64,000 bases of DNA from Pedococcus sp031456495. Its GTDB lineage: Bacteria > Actinomycetota > Actinomycetes > Actinomycetales > Dermatophilaceae. The notes under the pieces were generated by a model. That model ran no database searches and had not been told where the DNA came from. It saw only the letters and a program-made list of their open reading frames with translations. The stretch covers positions 806,001 to 870,000 of the forward strand of contig NZ_JAVDUW010000001.1 of NCBI RefSeq assembly GCF_031456495.1. Reading direction: 5' to 3'. This document shows, piece after piece, positions 33,121 to 41,652 of this stretch. Positions within the stretch are counted from its first letter, which is position 1, and each line of letters starts with the position of its first letter. Made by a program: the position numbers and the translations under genes.

Positions 33121-34917
33121 CTACTGCGTGGTGAACGCGATGTCGTCGTAGATCGGCAGCGGCGTGGAGTCACCGGTCGTGAGCAGCAGGTCGATCGACG
33201 CCGTGAGGATGTAGCTGCACTTCGGCAGCGACGACACGGCGACCGGGTTGTCGGCCGCGTCGAGCAGCTGGCTGACGGTCCCGTGGAAGTCCGGCGCGAT
33301 CGCGGGCAGCGCGTAGTGGTACGGCCCGCCCGGCCCCGAGACGCCGAGCGACATGCTCCCCAGGTTCGGGTGCGCCGCCGTGTAGTCGACCGTGAGGCTG
33401 TTGTGGATCCGCGCGCACCCGTGCCCGATGAGCTCCTCGATGTCGATGCTCACGGCGCCGAGCTGGCCGTCCACCCGCGTCGGCACCCAGGAGCCGTGCT
33501 TCTGCACGTGGTCGTATGCCGTGTTGGCGAGGGCCACGCGCTCGGCGATGCCGGCCTGCACCTCGGTCGTCGGCTGGCCGACCTGGCGCATGACCATCCG
33601 CAGCGAGACGTACTCGTCGACCGCCAGGCCCGCCGACGCCGTGCTCTGGCCGGCGACGACCGCCGCGAGGTCGTGCGTCTGGGAGGAGAGGGCGCGGCTG
33701 TCGAGACCGAGCAGGTTGTTGTTCGGCACGAACAGGCCGGTCGTGAGGCTGTTGTCCTGCGGCACGGCGATCCAGCCCTGGGCGTCGGGCGTCACAGCGA
33801 TCTGGTCGGGCCCGTTGGCTCCCAGGACGACGACCGCCTTGGTCTCGACGGGTGGTAGCGAGCCGGTGAGCCGCTCCCACGTGCCGATCTGCATCGGCAC
33901 CATCTGCCCGGGTAGCACCGGCTTCCAGCTGCTGCCGTCGTCGTACTCGAACCGGTACTCCGCCGGCTGGCCGCCGAGCAGCCGGCCGAGCACTCCGTTG
34001 AGCCGCAGCGCGGAGTAGAAGGCGCGGTCGTCACCGAACGTGCGCCCGGTGCCGCCGGGCCCGCTGTCGAAGCCGGTGACGGTCTTGTAGACGCCGATGT
34101 GGTCGAACCACGGGTAGGGCTGGTCGGTGTCGCCCGGCACGTCCTTGACGCACAGGTCGACGCAGAAGCACGGGCCGACGTTCTGGCGGTCCTGCGCACG
34201 CCCGCGGGAGCGCGGCTCCTGCAGCAGCACACCGGTGGGGCCGTCGACCCGGAAGTAGACGTCCGGACCGGCGACGAGCTCGATGTTGATCCACGGCGAC
34301 CACGGCGTCCGGCTGAAGTCCGCCACCGTGTAGTCGATGCGGAAGTGGCCGCTGACGTCGGTCGTGGCGCTTCCGAGGGCGTCGTCCTGGATCCAGTCGA
34401 CGTCGAACGCGCTGACCTTCGCCCCGGGCACGCCGATCTCGGTGTCGCACACCCGGACGTGGCCGCAGATCGACCACCAGCCGAGCCGCCCGCGCAGGCC
34501 GCACCAGATGCGGTGCGGGATCTCGTACGACCACGCCGCGGCATACCCCTCCTTGCTCTCACGCCACTGGGGCGCCAGCGTCGTCAGCGTGAAGGTGAGC
34601 GGCTTGGGCGGGACCTTGTGGCCGGTCATGGTGCCGCAGTAGACGTCGACGTCGAAGGCGCCGCCCTCGTAGCCCTCGCGCAGCTCGATGGTGAAGGCTC
34701 CGTCCTGCCCGACGACCCCCTCGCCGAGCAGGGACGTGGCACGCTCGGTGGCGACGGACTCCTCGAGCACCGTCGTGGTGTGCTTCGGCTCCGCGGCCGC
34801 AGCCTGGCTGACGCGGTCGCCGGTGGCGCCGACGAGGCGGATGGTGGCTCCCACCAGCGGTTCCCAGCAGTCGTCGCAGAGCAGGCCGACGAGGCGGCCC
34901 GAGATCACGTGTGACAT
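33121..34917 (-). CDS. Large uncharacterised protein with transthyretin-like repeats
   Basis: 598 residues, family not recognised. The first 260 residues hold two beta-sandwich-like segments similar to carboxypeptidase regulatory (transthyretin-like) domains: HVISGRLVGLLCDDCWEPLVGATIRLVG, and GHVRVCDTEIGVPGAKVSAFDVDW. Several cysteines are present (CDDC, CGTM, WCGL, CFCVDLC). No signal peptide or membrane helix is seen. ATG at 34917 with AGGAG 8 bases upstream. The rest is rich in beta-type segments without known motifs. Possibly a structural or surface protein moved by an unknown route; function not assigned. Confidence 0.75.
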   Translation of the reverse strand: MSHVISGRLVGLLCDDCWEPLVGATIRLVGATGDRVSQAAAAEPKHTTTVLEESVATERATSLLGEGVVGQDGAFTIELREGYEGGAFDVDVYCGTMTGHKVPPKPLTFTLTTLAPQWRESKEGYAAAWSYEIPHRIWCGLRGRLGWWSICGHVRVCDTEIGVPGAKVSAFDVDWIQDDALGSATTDVSGHFRIDYTVADFSRTPWSPWINIELVAGPDVYFRVDGPTGVLLQEPRSRGRAQDRQNVGPCFCVDLCVKDVPGDTDQPYPWFDHIGVYKTVTGFDSGPGGTGRTFGDDRAFYSALRLNGVLGRLLGGQPAEYRFEYDDGSSWKPVLPGQMVPMQIGTWERLTGSLPPVETKAVVVLGANGPDQIAVTPDAQGWIAVPQDNSLTTGLFVPNNNLLGLDSRALSSQTHDLAAVVAGQSTASAGLAVDEYVSLRMVMRQVGQPTTEVQAGIAERVALANTAYDHVQKHGSWVPTRVDGQLGAVSIDIEELIGHGCARIHNSLTVDYTAAHPNLGSMSLGVSGPGGPYHYALPAIAPDFHGTVSQLLDAADNPVAVSSLPKCSYILTASIDLLLTTGDSTPLPIYDDIAFTTQ

Positions 34918-35075
34918 GGGTTTGACTCCTATTGCGTACGGCAGACCCGACGAGCCTGTACGCCTGAAGGAGCAGCGGCCGGAGGCACTGATACCCGTCC
35001 GGCCTCGAACGGACCCAAATGCGCGAAATGTCGTAGGCAGCAGCGGGTTCCGCTCCGGGTCGTCGCAACCGCTTG

Positions 35076-35375
35076 TCAGGCCAGGCGCTCCTCCAGCCGC
35101 ACCTCGACGGCATCGCCGACACCCTTGCCGAGCTGCTTCTGCAGCGTGGCTGCGACCGGGAGCATGTGGCTGCCGTCGCCGAGGGCCATGAACGAGGTCG
35201 TGAACGGCCGGCAGTCGATGGTGCCGCGGACCTTGACCCTCCCCCGCGTCCCGAAGTACTCGACGGACGGCTCCCACTTCACGCAGGTCCACGCGTCGTC
35301 GCTGCTCGTGGCCTTGCAGAGGGTCTCGGTGAAGGTGACGTCCAACCGGCCCACGCCGTGCGCTGCAGTGCTCAT
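35076..35375 (-). CDS. DUF1905 domain protein
   Basis: 99 residues matching the DUF1905 pattern (VTFTETLCKA, KVRGTIDCRPFTTSFMALGDGSHMLPV, GVGDAVEVRLEE). This small beta-barrel domain is often fused to or near YdeI-type proteins; one of those lies at 39969 in this window. Function unknown. ATG at 35375. Confidence 0.8.
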   Translation of the reverse strand: MSTAAHGVGRLDVTFTETLCKATSSDDAWTCVKWEPSVEYFGTRGRVKVRGTIDCRPFTTSFMALGDGSHMLPVAATLQKQLGKGVGDAVEVRLEERLA

Positions 35376-35563
35376 GCTCCATTGGACCGCGCGGGGCGGC
35401 GGGACTCATCGGACGAGCGTGGCTGGCACGCCCGTTTGTCCCTCGCATGGGGCTTTTGGCATCGACCGTTCGGGTGAATCCGGCACCCCGGCCGGACCGC
35501 GCGGTGTGCCGTCTCGTTGTACCGGGCACGTACGGGAGCGGGCAGAGAAGGGAACCGGGCACG

Positions 35564-35806
35564 GTGGTTGAGAGGGACGACGTGGGGCCTGCGGCGGAGG
35601 AGCTGGACGACACCGCCCTGCGCCAGGAGATCGAGCTCTTGGCCGAGCTCCTCGAGAAGGTGGCGGACTCCCCGGAGCCGTTGTGCCAGGCCGAGATCGA
35701 CCGTGCGCTGCACGTCGACGCGTCCGAGGGAAGCCGTCCCGCAGCAGGGGGAAGTCGTCCCGCGACAGGGGGCCGCGACCAGGGGCACCAGCCGCCCCGC
35801 CAGTAG
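35564..35806 (+). CDS. Small hypothetical acidic protein
   Basis: About 80 residues from a GTG at 35564 with AGAAGGGA upstream. The middle (ELDDTALRQEIELLAELLEK) is a predicted amphipathic acidic helix, followed by a proline/glycine-rich tail with a short repeat (GGSRPATGG). Not recognised as a family. Start uncertain; coding is supported by codon pattern and helix but it is short. Confidence 0.5.
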   Translation: MVERDDVGPAAEELDDTALRQEIELLAELLEKVADSPEPLCQAEIDRALHVDASEGSRPAAGGSRPATGGRDQGHQPPRQ

Positions 35807-35965
35807 TCGGACCGCGGACAGCTCCGGTGCAGCCGTCACCCTCCTGCACGGGAGGCACTGGACACTTCGCCTAGCCACCATGGCCGAGGCGCCACCCGGG
35901 CGCCGCTCCTAGGGTCACGGCACAGCGCGTTCAGCTGTGACCGTCACTGAACATGAAGGAGCGCC

Positions 35966-36271
35966 ATGGTCGGCAAGCGCATCATCCTGGTCCCGGCAGT
36001 CGCCGGGGCCCTCGTCCTCGTCGGGGTGTCCTCGGCCAGCGCCGGGGAGATCACCGGCAACGGCAAGCCCGCTCAGGGCGCCACCCACGCCAACTCGATC
36101 TGCGCCTACTCGGGGCAGAACGACACCCCGAACGACCCGTTCCCCGAGGGCGGGCGCGTGCAGAGCTACGGCCAGCTGGTCAGGGTCGGGCTCAAGGACG
36201 CCGTCCCCGCCCCGGGCTTCGCCTGCAACGGGCACACGGGCTTCCTGGCCGGTGGCGGCGAGGAGCCGTGA
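35966..36271 (+). CDS. Small secreted protein
   Basis: 101 residues. It begins with a clear Sec signal peptide (MVGKRIILVPAVAGALVLVG then SSASA|G, cut after about residue 26). The mature part is about 75 residues, hydrophilic, with two cysteines (ICAYSG, FACNGH) that could form one disulfide. ATG at 35966 has GAAGGAG 4-5 bases upstream. Function unknown. Confidence 0.8.
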   Translation: MVGKRIILVPAVAGALVLVGVSSASAGEITGNGKPAQGATHANSICAYSGQNDTPNDPFPEGGRVQSYGQLVRVGLKDAVPAPGFACNGHTGFLAGGGEEP

Positions 36272-36364
36272 CGGGCTGAGCTCGACCACGGCGCGCGGCG
36301 GGCACTGCCCGCCGCGCGCTGTCGCGTCCGCTGGGCGCGGACGCGCCTGCCCGGCAGGCACAGG

Positions 36365-36610
36365 TCAGAGGGAGTCGTCCCGCAGCAGCGCGAGCATTGA
36401 CTCGGCCTCCTCGCTGCACGCGACGCAGCCCTGCAGGTGGCGGTCCATGACGGGGTCCGGCGAGGTGCCGGTGCGCAGGAGTGCCTCCACGTGGGTGTCC
36501 ATCCGGGTGAAGCAGTCGTCGCAGGACAGCCACGGCGTGGTGTCGAGCAGGAGTGCGTCGACGGCGCGCGGGGAGAGTGCCCGCTCGGCGTGCGATCGGT
36601 TCTCGGTCAC
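36365..36610 (-). CDS. Putative zinc-binding anti-sigma factor
   Basis: 81 residues. The end holds MDRHLQGCVACSEEAE, an HxxxCxxC arrangement typical of ZAS-type zinc anti-sigma domains; an additional SCDDC lies upstream. It starts (GTG at 36610) 4 bases inside the sigma-factor stop, so it is co-translated. It is shorter than most anti-sigma factors and has no membrane helix, so it would be a soluble, possibly redox-responsive inhibitor. Confidence 0.75.
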   Translation of the reverse strand: MTENRSHAERALSPRAVDALLLDTTPWLSCDDCFTRMDTHVEALLRTGTSPDPVMDRHLQGCVACSEEAESMLALLRDDSL

Positions 36611-37323
36611 GGCGTGCCTGCCAAGGGTTGCGAGGGTCGGACTTCGGGACGGGCGGCTGGAGCCAGGTAGCCCCTGCTCGTGAGGTCGGCGCGCAGCCGG
36701 CAACGGGCGTCGTGCACGGTCTTGTAGAGGGCGCCCCGACTGGTCCCGAGGCGCTCGGCGAGGACGTCGATCGGCACACCGTCGACGAGGAGGGCGATCG
36801 CGACGCGGCGCTGGTGGGGCGTGAGGACCGTACGCATCGACTGCGCCAAGGCGGACGCCAGGTCGCCCGCCTCGGCGACGCACTCGGGGCTCCGGCCCAC
36901 GTCTGCGGGCGCCGACTCGAGGTCGAGGTCACGGAGCCGGACCTCCCGGTGCTGCCACTGCAGCCGGCGCACGTCGGTGGCCACCTGCAGGATCGCGAAC
37001 TTGTACGCCCAGGTCGTGAAGCGGCTGCGCCCCTCGAAGGTGTGCAGCTTGGCGAGCAGGGCCGTCATGGCCTCGTCGGCGGCTTGGTTGACGATGACGT
37101 CGACAGCACCCGGTGAACTGTCGGGCAGCGCACTGCGCATGCGGCTGACCTGGTGCCCGGCGGCCCGGAGCATGAGGGAGTGCAGCTGCCTCATCGCCCG
37201 GTCCTGCTCCGGACCGCTGCAGCCGAGGGCCTGGACCCAGTCAGCCGGCTCGTCCCGGTCCGCCTGCCGACCGGACCGGGTCCTTGCCAGCTCGGCCGAG
37301 CCGTCCCGGCTGGGGGCGCTCAT
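36607..37323 (-). CDS. ECF-type RNA polymerase sigma factor
   Basis: 238 residues. Region 2 lies at about residues 60-135 (RSRFTTWAYKFAILQVATDVRR); region 4 at about 165-225 (LTPHQRRVAIALLVDGVPID, LAERLGTSRGALYKTVHDAR) with the helix-turn-helix. There is no region 1.1 or 3, as expected for the ECF group. The start (ATG 37323) and the stop are both in 4-base overlaps with neighbours, forming a three-gene operon. Target promoters are unknown; candidates are the duplicated motif at 44075/47800 and the inverted repeat at 37588. Confidence 0.9.
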   Translation of the reverse strand: MSAPSRDGSAELARTRSGRQADRDEPADWVQALGCSGPEQDRAMRQLHSLMLRAAGHQVSRMRSALPDSSPGAVDVIVNQAADEAMTALLAKLHTFEGRSRFTTWAYKFAILQVATDVRRLQWQHREVRLRDLDLESAPADVGRSPECVAEAGDLASALAQSMRTVLTPHQRRVAIALLVDGVPIDVLAERLGTSRGALYKTVHDARCRLRADLTSRGYLAPAARPEVRPSQPLAGTP

Positions 37324-37559
37324 CGGGGGCCCACGGGCTCGTCCAGCGGGGACAGGATGCGCGCGGCGAGCTCCGGCGGGCACCCGGCGTCGACGAGCTC
37401 GAGGAGTGCGTGCAGGTCGACGTGACCGGCAGCGAGCGAGGTGGCGAGCTCCCTCGGGAAGCCGGCCTCGAGCAGCCGGCACGTGCGCCACTCCCTGACG
37501 TCGACAGGCGGTCCCGGGGACGCGCACCTCCGCGTGGTCTGGCTCGGATGGGTGGTCAT
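37320..37559 (-). CDS. Small hypothetical protein leading the sigma operon
   Basis: 79 residues, unrecognised. It carries a helical stretch RLLEAGFPRELATSLAAGHVDLHALLELVDAGCPPELAARIL that looks like two short alpha-hairpins. No membrane segment. Its stop overlaps the sigma-factor ATG, so it belongs to the same unit and may modulate the sigma factor. Confidence 0.65.
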   Translation of the reverse strand: MTTHPSQTTRRCASPGPPVDVREWRTCRLLEAGFPRELATSLAAGHVDLHALLELVDAGCPPELAARILSPLDEPVGPR

Positions 37560-37587
37560 GCCTTATGTGCCGTCGGTCGACGGGCTC

Positions 37588-37639
37588 GTCTTACCGGCCA
37601 GTGCCTTGGCGGACCCGGCCGCACCGCGGTCGGTAAGAC
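37588..37639. promoter_or_regulatory. Inverted repeat in the divergent sigma-operon/DoxX promoter
   Basis: GTCTTACCG (37588-37596) and CGGTAAGAC (37631-37639) are perfect reverse complements 34 bp apart, between the divergent sigma operon and the DoxX-like gene. Either an operator pair or two back-to-back copies of one promoter element. Confidence 0.45.
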
Positions 37640-37765
37640 ATCCTCGCGACCCGACGACTAACACGCTGTCAGCCTCCCACCGCAAGGACGTCGGCGTCAG
37701 CGGGTCCTCGGACCCCGGCGCCCCGGCCCTCGGTGAGGACCATCGCAACCAGCGAGGAGCTCGTC

Positions 37766-38266
37766 GTGGCAACCACCTCCACCCACAGGTCGACCCAGCG
37801 GCGGCAGGGCGTCGCCGCCCCCACAGCGCGCGCCGACGCCGGCCAGCAGGCGTTCACCGTGCTCCGGGGCGCGTTCACGATCGCCCCGATCGTCTTCGGC
37901 CTGGACAAGTTCAGCAACGTCCTGGTCCACTGGGACCGCTACCTGGCGCCCGTCCTGTCGAACCCCTTGCCCGTCTCACCGCACCAGGCGATGTATGCCG
38001 TGGGCGTCGTCGAGGTGGTCGCCGGTCTCGTCGTCCTCCTCCATCCCCGGCTGGGCGGGCTGGTCGTCGCAGCCTGGCTCGCCGGCATCATCGTCAACCT
38101 GATGCTCATCCCCGGCTACTACGACGTGGCGCTCCGCGACTTCGGCCTGCTGCTCGCCGCCGTTGCCCTGCAACGCCTCGCGACGCGGTACGACCCGCGA
38201 CCGGTCCTCTGGCCACTGCGGCGAGCTGCCGACGCCCCGGTGCGGCCGGGCGAGGCCGCGGCATGA
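37766..38266 (+). CDS. DoxX-like small membrane protein
   Basis: 166 residues with four hydrophobic helices (roughly 30-50, 70-92, 97-117, 122-140). It contains FTIAPIVFGLDKFSNVLVHW, typical of DoxX-like proteins, and a long basic N-terminal tail. GTG at 37766 with GAGGAG 6 bases upstream. Divergent from the sigma operon and probably regulated with it. Homologs are linked to oxidative stress in some bacteria; no function is proved here. Confidence 0.75.
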   Translation: MATTSTHRSTQRRQGVAAPTARADAGQQAFTVLRGAFTIAPIVFGLDKFSNVLVHWDRYLAPVLSNPLPVSPHQAMYAVGVVEVVAGLVVLLHPRLGGLVVAAWLAGIIVNLMLIPGYYDVALRDFGLLLAAVALQRLATRYDPRPVLWPLRRAADAPVRPGEAAA

Positions 38267-38341
38267 CCGTGCCGGCGGTCGCCGGGACCGGCACACATCG
38301 CCGTCGCGGGCGGCTGGTCCGGCACAGGGGCGGTCGAGGAG

Positions 38342-38893
38342 GTGGACCTGCCCGGCGCGACCGCCGGAGCGCTGGCGATGCTCGCCGCGCTGGGCATCGA
38401 CGTGGGCACCGAGTCGTTGCTGAGGACGCCCGAGCGGATGGCCTCGGCCCTGGCCGAGATGCTGACGCCGCGGCCGTTCCAGCTGACGACCTTCCCCAAC
38501 GACGGCGGCTACGACGAGCTCATCGTCGCCCGCGGCGTACCCGTCACCTCCCTGTGCGAGCACCACATGCTGCCCTTCGTCGGCACCGCGCACATCGGCT
38601 ACCTCCCGGGCGACCGCATCCTGGGGCTGTCCAAGCTGGCCCGGGTGGTGGAGCACTTCGCCCGGCGGCCTCAAGTGCAGGAACGCCTGACGACGCAGGT
38701 CTCCACGTGGCTGCGCGACCGGCTGGGGGCCGCCGGGGTGGGGGTGGTCATCGAGGCGGAGCACCTCTGCATGACACTGCGCGGGGTCCAGGCCCCCGGG
38801 ACGACCACGGTCACCTCGAGCCTGCTCGGCGCGCTGCGCGACGACCCCCGTACGCGTGCCGAGTTCCTTGCCCTGACCCGCGCGAAACCCTGA
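38342..38893 (+). CDS. folE: GTP cyclohydrolase I FolE
   Basis: 183 residues. It converts GTP to dihydroneopterin triphosphate, first step of folate and pterin synthesis. Zinc ligands and catalytic residues are visible: SLCEHHMLPFVGTAHIGYLP and EAEHLCMTLRGVQ. TPERMA and LSKLARVVEHFARRPQVQERLT are family blocks. The N-terminus is short, and the only plausible start is a GTG at 38342 directly abutting GAGGAG; an ATG in another frame overlaps the previous stop at 38263, so a frameshift near the start or an unusual start is possible. The location beside a stress sigma operon rather than folate genes is unusual. Confidence 0.88.
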   Translation: MDLPGATAGALAMLAALGIDVGTESLLRTPERMASALAEMLTPRPFQLTTFPNDGGYDELIVARGVPVTSLCEHHMLPFVGTAHIGYLPGDRILGLSKLARVVEHFARRPQVQERLTTQVSTWLRDRLGAAGVGVVIEAEHLCMTLRGVQAPGTTTVTSSLLGALRDDPRTRAEFLALTRAKP

Positions 38894-39177
38894 GAGGGAG
38901 GCCGGATAGGGGGTCGAGCCTGTGGCCGTGGGAGAGGCCCCGCTGAATGTGGGATTGCCTTGGCCTCGCGGGCTCGGTCGATCAGGCCAGCGGCCCCAGC
39001 ACGGGTCCGCCACCCGTAGCACGCCAGTCAACGTCCACCACGATCAGCCCCTCGCTGTCGATGCATCCACCGATAGAGTCCGACCTCGGTGGCGGAGTCG
39101 TTGCCACCGCATACCGGTGAACCCGGAGCCGGCGGCGTCCGGGCAGGGTGGCGGTGAGCCGAGAAGTGGGGGATGTC

Positions 39178-39903
39178 ATGGGGTTCTGGACACGCGGTCG
39201 AGCCCAAGTACACGGACGCGCGCCAAATACAGGTTCTGCTGGTGGATCGGTCAGTGAGGCACCTGAACTGTCAGTGAAACAGGGTCAGTTGGCCGTCTTG
39301 GTGGAGGAGCTGAAGGCGCGCACAGAGGCGATCCGACACCGCCAGGACCTCGAGCACCGAAACATGAATGTGGCCCTCGTTCTAGTCACCAGCGTCACTG
39401 GATATCTCGTGGTCTACGCCAGCAGCAAGGGGCTCCCCAGGCTGTTCGAAGGAGAGGTGGCGCTCCTCATTCCTGTGACAAGCCTGCTGCTCAGCACATT
39501 TCACCTGCGCCAGCTCGACCACGAGGTCAATATCGCCGACTATGGGGCGTACGTCCGGTCCGTCCTTCGCCCCCGAATCGCACAGCTCGTCGGCCGGGAC
39601 GTCCTGCAATACGAGATCTTCATCGATGAGGTTCGACGGAGTCGCACCCGGCGGTTGGCTGGCGTGCTGCTCCTGGGGAATGAAGCGTTCCAACTCCTCG
39701 TCCTGAGCCTGGTGGCGGCCACTCTTTCCCTCATCACCGAGATCACGTGGTCCAAGCCCGCCGGGGATGGCGGCACCGCATTCACATTCTCGACAGGCTT
39801 GGCGCTCCTTTTCATCGTGGTCTCCGTTTGGCAGACGAGAGAAATGGTTCGTCACTACAGAACCGTGGACCGGGTAGTTGAGTCTTGGCGGGAAGCCCAC
39901 TGA
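39178..39903 (+). CDS. Hypothetical membrane protein of lower GC content
   Basis: About 241 residues. A basic N-terminal tail and a coiled-coil-like helix (LAVLVEELKARTEAIRHRQD) are followed by four hydrophobic segments in two pairs, around residues 65-82/92-108 and 165-185/205-220. Not recognised. Codon use is clearly less GC-biased than neighbours (many T- and A-ending codons) and the window-wide 8-mer is absent, suggesting recent transfer. ATG at 39178; a GTG at 39148 is an alternative. Confidence 0.75.
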   Translation: MGFWTRGRAQVHGRAPNTGSAGGSVSEAPELSVKQGQLAVLVEELKARTEAIRHRQDLEHRNMNVALVLVTSVTGYLVVYASSKGLPRLFEGEVALLIPVTSLLLSTFHLRQLDHEVNIADYGAYVRSVLRPRIAQLVGRDVLQYEIFIDEVRRSRTRRLAGVLLLGNEAFQLLVLSLVAATLSLITEITWSKPAGDGGTAFTFSTGLALLFIVVSVWQTREMVRHYRTVDRVVESWREAH

Positions 39904-39968
39904 TGCGCGGCGTACGCAGGGCGAGAGCCATAGGCCTAGGAGCCACTTTGCTCAGTGAGGGGGCCGAG

Positions 39969-40592
39969 ATGTCGACAAGCGCTGGACAGGATGACCGCAT
40001 GCTCGAGAAGGAGCCGTTCGAGGAGTTGGCCGGGCTGCCGGTGGTCTCGTTCGCGGGCGTCCCGGACTGCGAGGCATGGTTCGCCGAGCACGGCGCCAAC
40101 CAGCGCGGCATCTGGCTCAAGATCGGGCGGACGGGCGCGGCGCAGACCGTGACCTATGCCGAGGCGCTCGAGGTCGCCCTCTGCCACGGCTGGATCGACG
40201 GCCAGAAGCGCGGGTACGACGAGCGCCACTGGCTGCAGCGCTTCACCCCGCGAGGCCCACGGAGCACGTGGTCGCAGGTCAACCGGGACAAGGCCGAGGC
40301 ACTGGTCGAGGCCGGGCGGATGCGCCCAGGAGGCCAGGCCCAGGTCGACGCGGCGAAAGCGGACGGCCGGTGGGCGGCGGCATACGCAGGACAGCGGTCC
40401 GCGACCGTGCCCGACGACCTGGCGGCCGCGCTCGCGGCCGACCCCGAGGCGAAGGCGTTCTTCGAGACCCTCTCGGGCGCCAACCGCTACGCGATCCTCT
40501 ACCGGGTCAACGATGCCAAGAAGCCGGAGACCCGAGCCGCCCGCATCGAGAAGTTCGTCGCGATGTGCCACAACCACGAGGCGATCCACTGA
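39969..40592 (+). CDS. YdeI/OmpD-associated family protein
   Basis: 207 residues. Family core: WFAEHGANQRGIWLKIGRTG, YAEALEVALCHGWIDGQKRG, RFTPRGPRSTWSQVN and ANRYAILYRVNDAKKPETRA, all typical of the bacteriocin-protection YdeI-type proteins. Soluble; biochemical role unknown. ATG at 39969, alternative ATG 30 bases further on. Followed closely by the frameshifted NAT gene. Confidence 0.85.
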   Translation: MSTSAGQDDRMLEKEPFEELAGLPVVSFAGVPDCEAWFAEHGANQRGIWLKIGRTGAAQTVTYAEALEVALCHGWIDGQKRGYDERHWLQRFTPRGPRSTWSQVNRDKAEALVEAGRMRPGGQAQVDAAKADGRWAAAYAGQRSATVPDDLAAALAADPEAKAFFETLSGANRYAILYRVNDAKKPETRAARIEKFVAMCHNHEAIH

Positions 40593-40625
40593 CCCGCGGC
40601 GCCGTCGGCGGACCATAATCGCCAC

Positions 40626-41518
40626 GTGTTCGCGCAGCTGCCCCGCCTCGACGCCGGCGTGCGGCAGGCGTACCTGGACCGCTTGGGCGTCGCCCCGGAA
40701 GCGCCCTCCGAGCAGGCGCTGCGACTGCTCGTCCGGCGCCACGCGGAACGGGTGCCCTACGAGACCCTCTGGATCCAGGCCGGGGAGGGATGGGGCATCG
40801 ACCCGGTCGAGTCGGCCGAGCGCATCGCCCGTCACGGTCGGGGCGGCTACTGCTACCACCTGAACGGGGCGCTCGGTCTGCTGCTCACCTCGCTCGGGTA
40901 TGCCGTCCACGCCCACGTCGGCGGCGTCCACGGACCCGAGGGCCCTCGCCCTCGTCGCGAGGGAACCACTTGGTGCTCACCGTCGACCTGGCGCCGAGCG
41001 AGGCCAGCCCGACAGGCGTCTGGTACGTCGACACCGGACTCGGGGACGCGCTGCACGATCCGCTGCCGCTCGTCTCGGGAACCCACCGGCAGCGGCCGTT
41101 CGACCTCACGCTCGAGGGCTCCCCGGACGGGACGCGGTGGCACCTGGTCCACGACCCGCGGGGTGGGTTCAAGGGGATGACGTGGGACATGGCCGAGGCG
41201 GGGCTGGACGACTTCGCCCAGCAGCACCAGCGGCTCTCGACCTCTCCGGAGTCGGGCTTCGTCCAGGTGCCCATGGCAGAGCGGCGCGACGCCACGGGCG
41301 TCGACGTCGTCCGCGGCCTGCTCATGAGCCGCATCGGGGAGGGCGCCCGCAGCGAGGCCGTCACCGACCGGGACGCGTGGTTCGACGCGCTGGCGCAGCT
41401 CTTCGGGCTGCGGCTGGACCGGTTGGAGCCCGAGGCCCGCGACCGGCTCTGGACCAGCGCGGCGGCTGCGCACCAACGGTGGCTGGAGGAGCAGGGGTCG
41501 CGCGACACCGAGGCGTGA
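40626..41518 (+). pseudogene. nat: Arylamine N-acetyltransferase, frameshifted
   Basis: The first part (40626 to about 40960) reads LPRLDAGVRQAYLDRLGV and the active-site cysteine block GRGGYCYHLNGALGLLL; the second, in another frame, continues NHLVLTVDLAPSE and YVDTGLGDALHDPLPL with the aspartate. The histidine (HVGGVHG) lies just before the shift. The Cys-His-Asp triad is thus split across two frames. Joining at about 40950-40970 restores a normal-length (about 295 residues) NAT; a one-base deletion in a GC-rich run (CGCGAGGGAACC) would explain it. It may be a sequencing error rather than a true lesion. Confidence 0.82.
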
Positions 41519-41572
41519 GCAGGCGCCCCCTCCGGTGGGGCAGCCGAGTCTGGCGCCAGGTGCGGGTCGGCT

Positions 41573-41634
<62 letters not shown>

Positions 41635-41652
41635 GCGCCCTAGCCTGACCGC

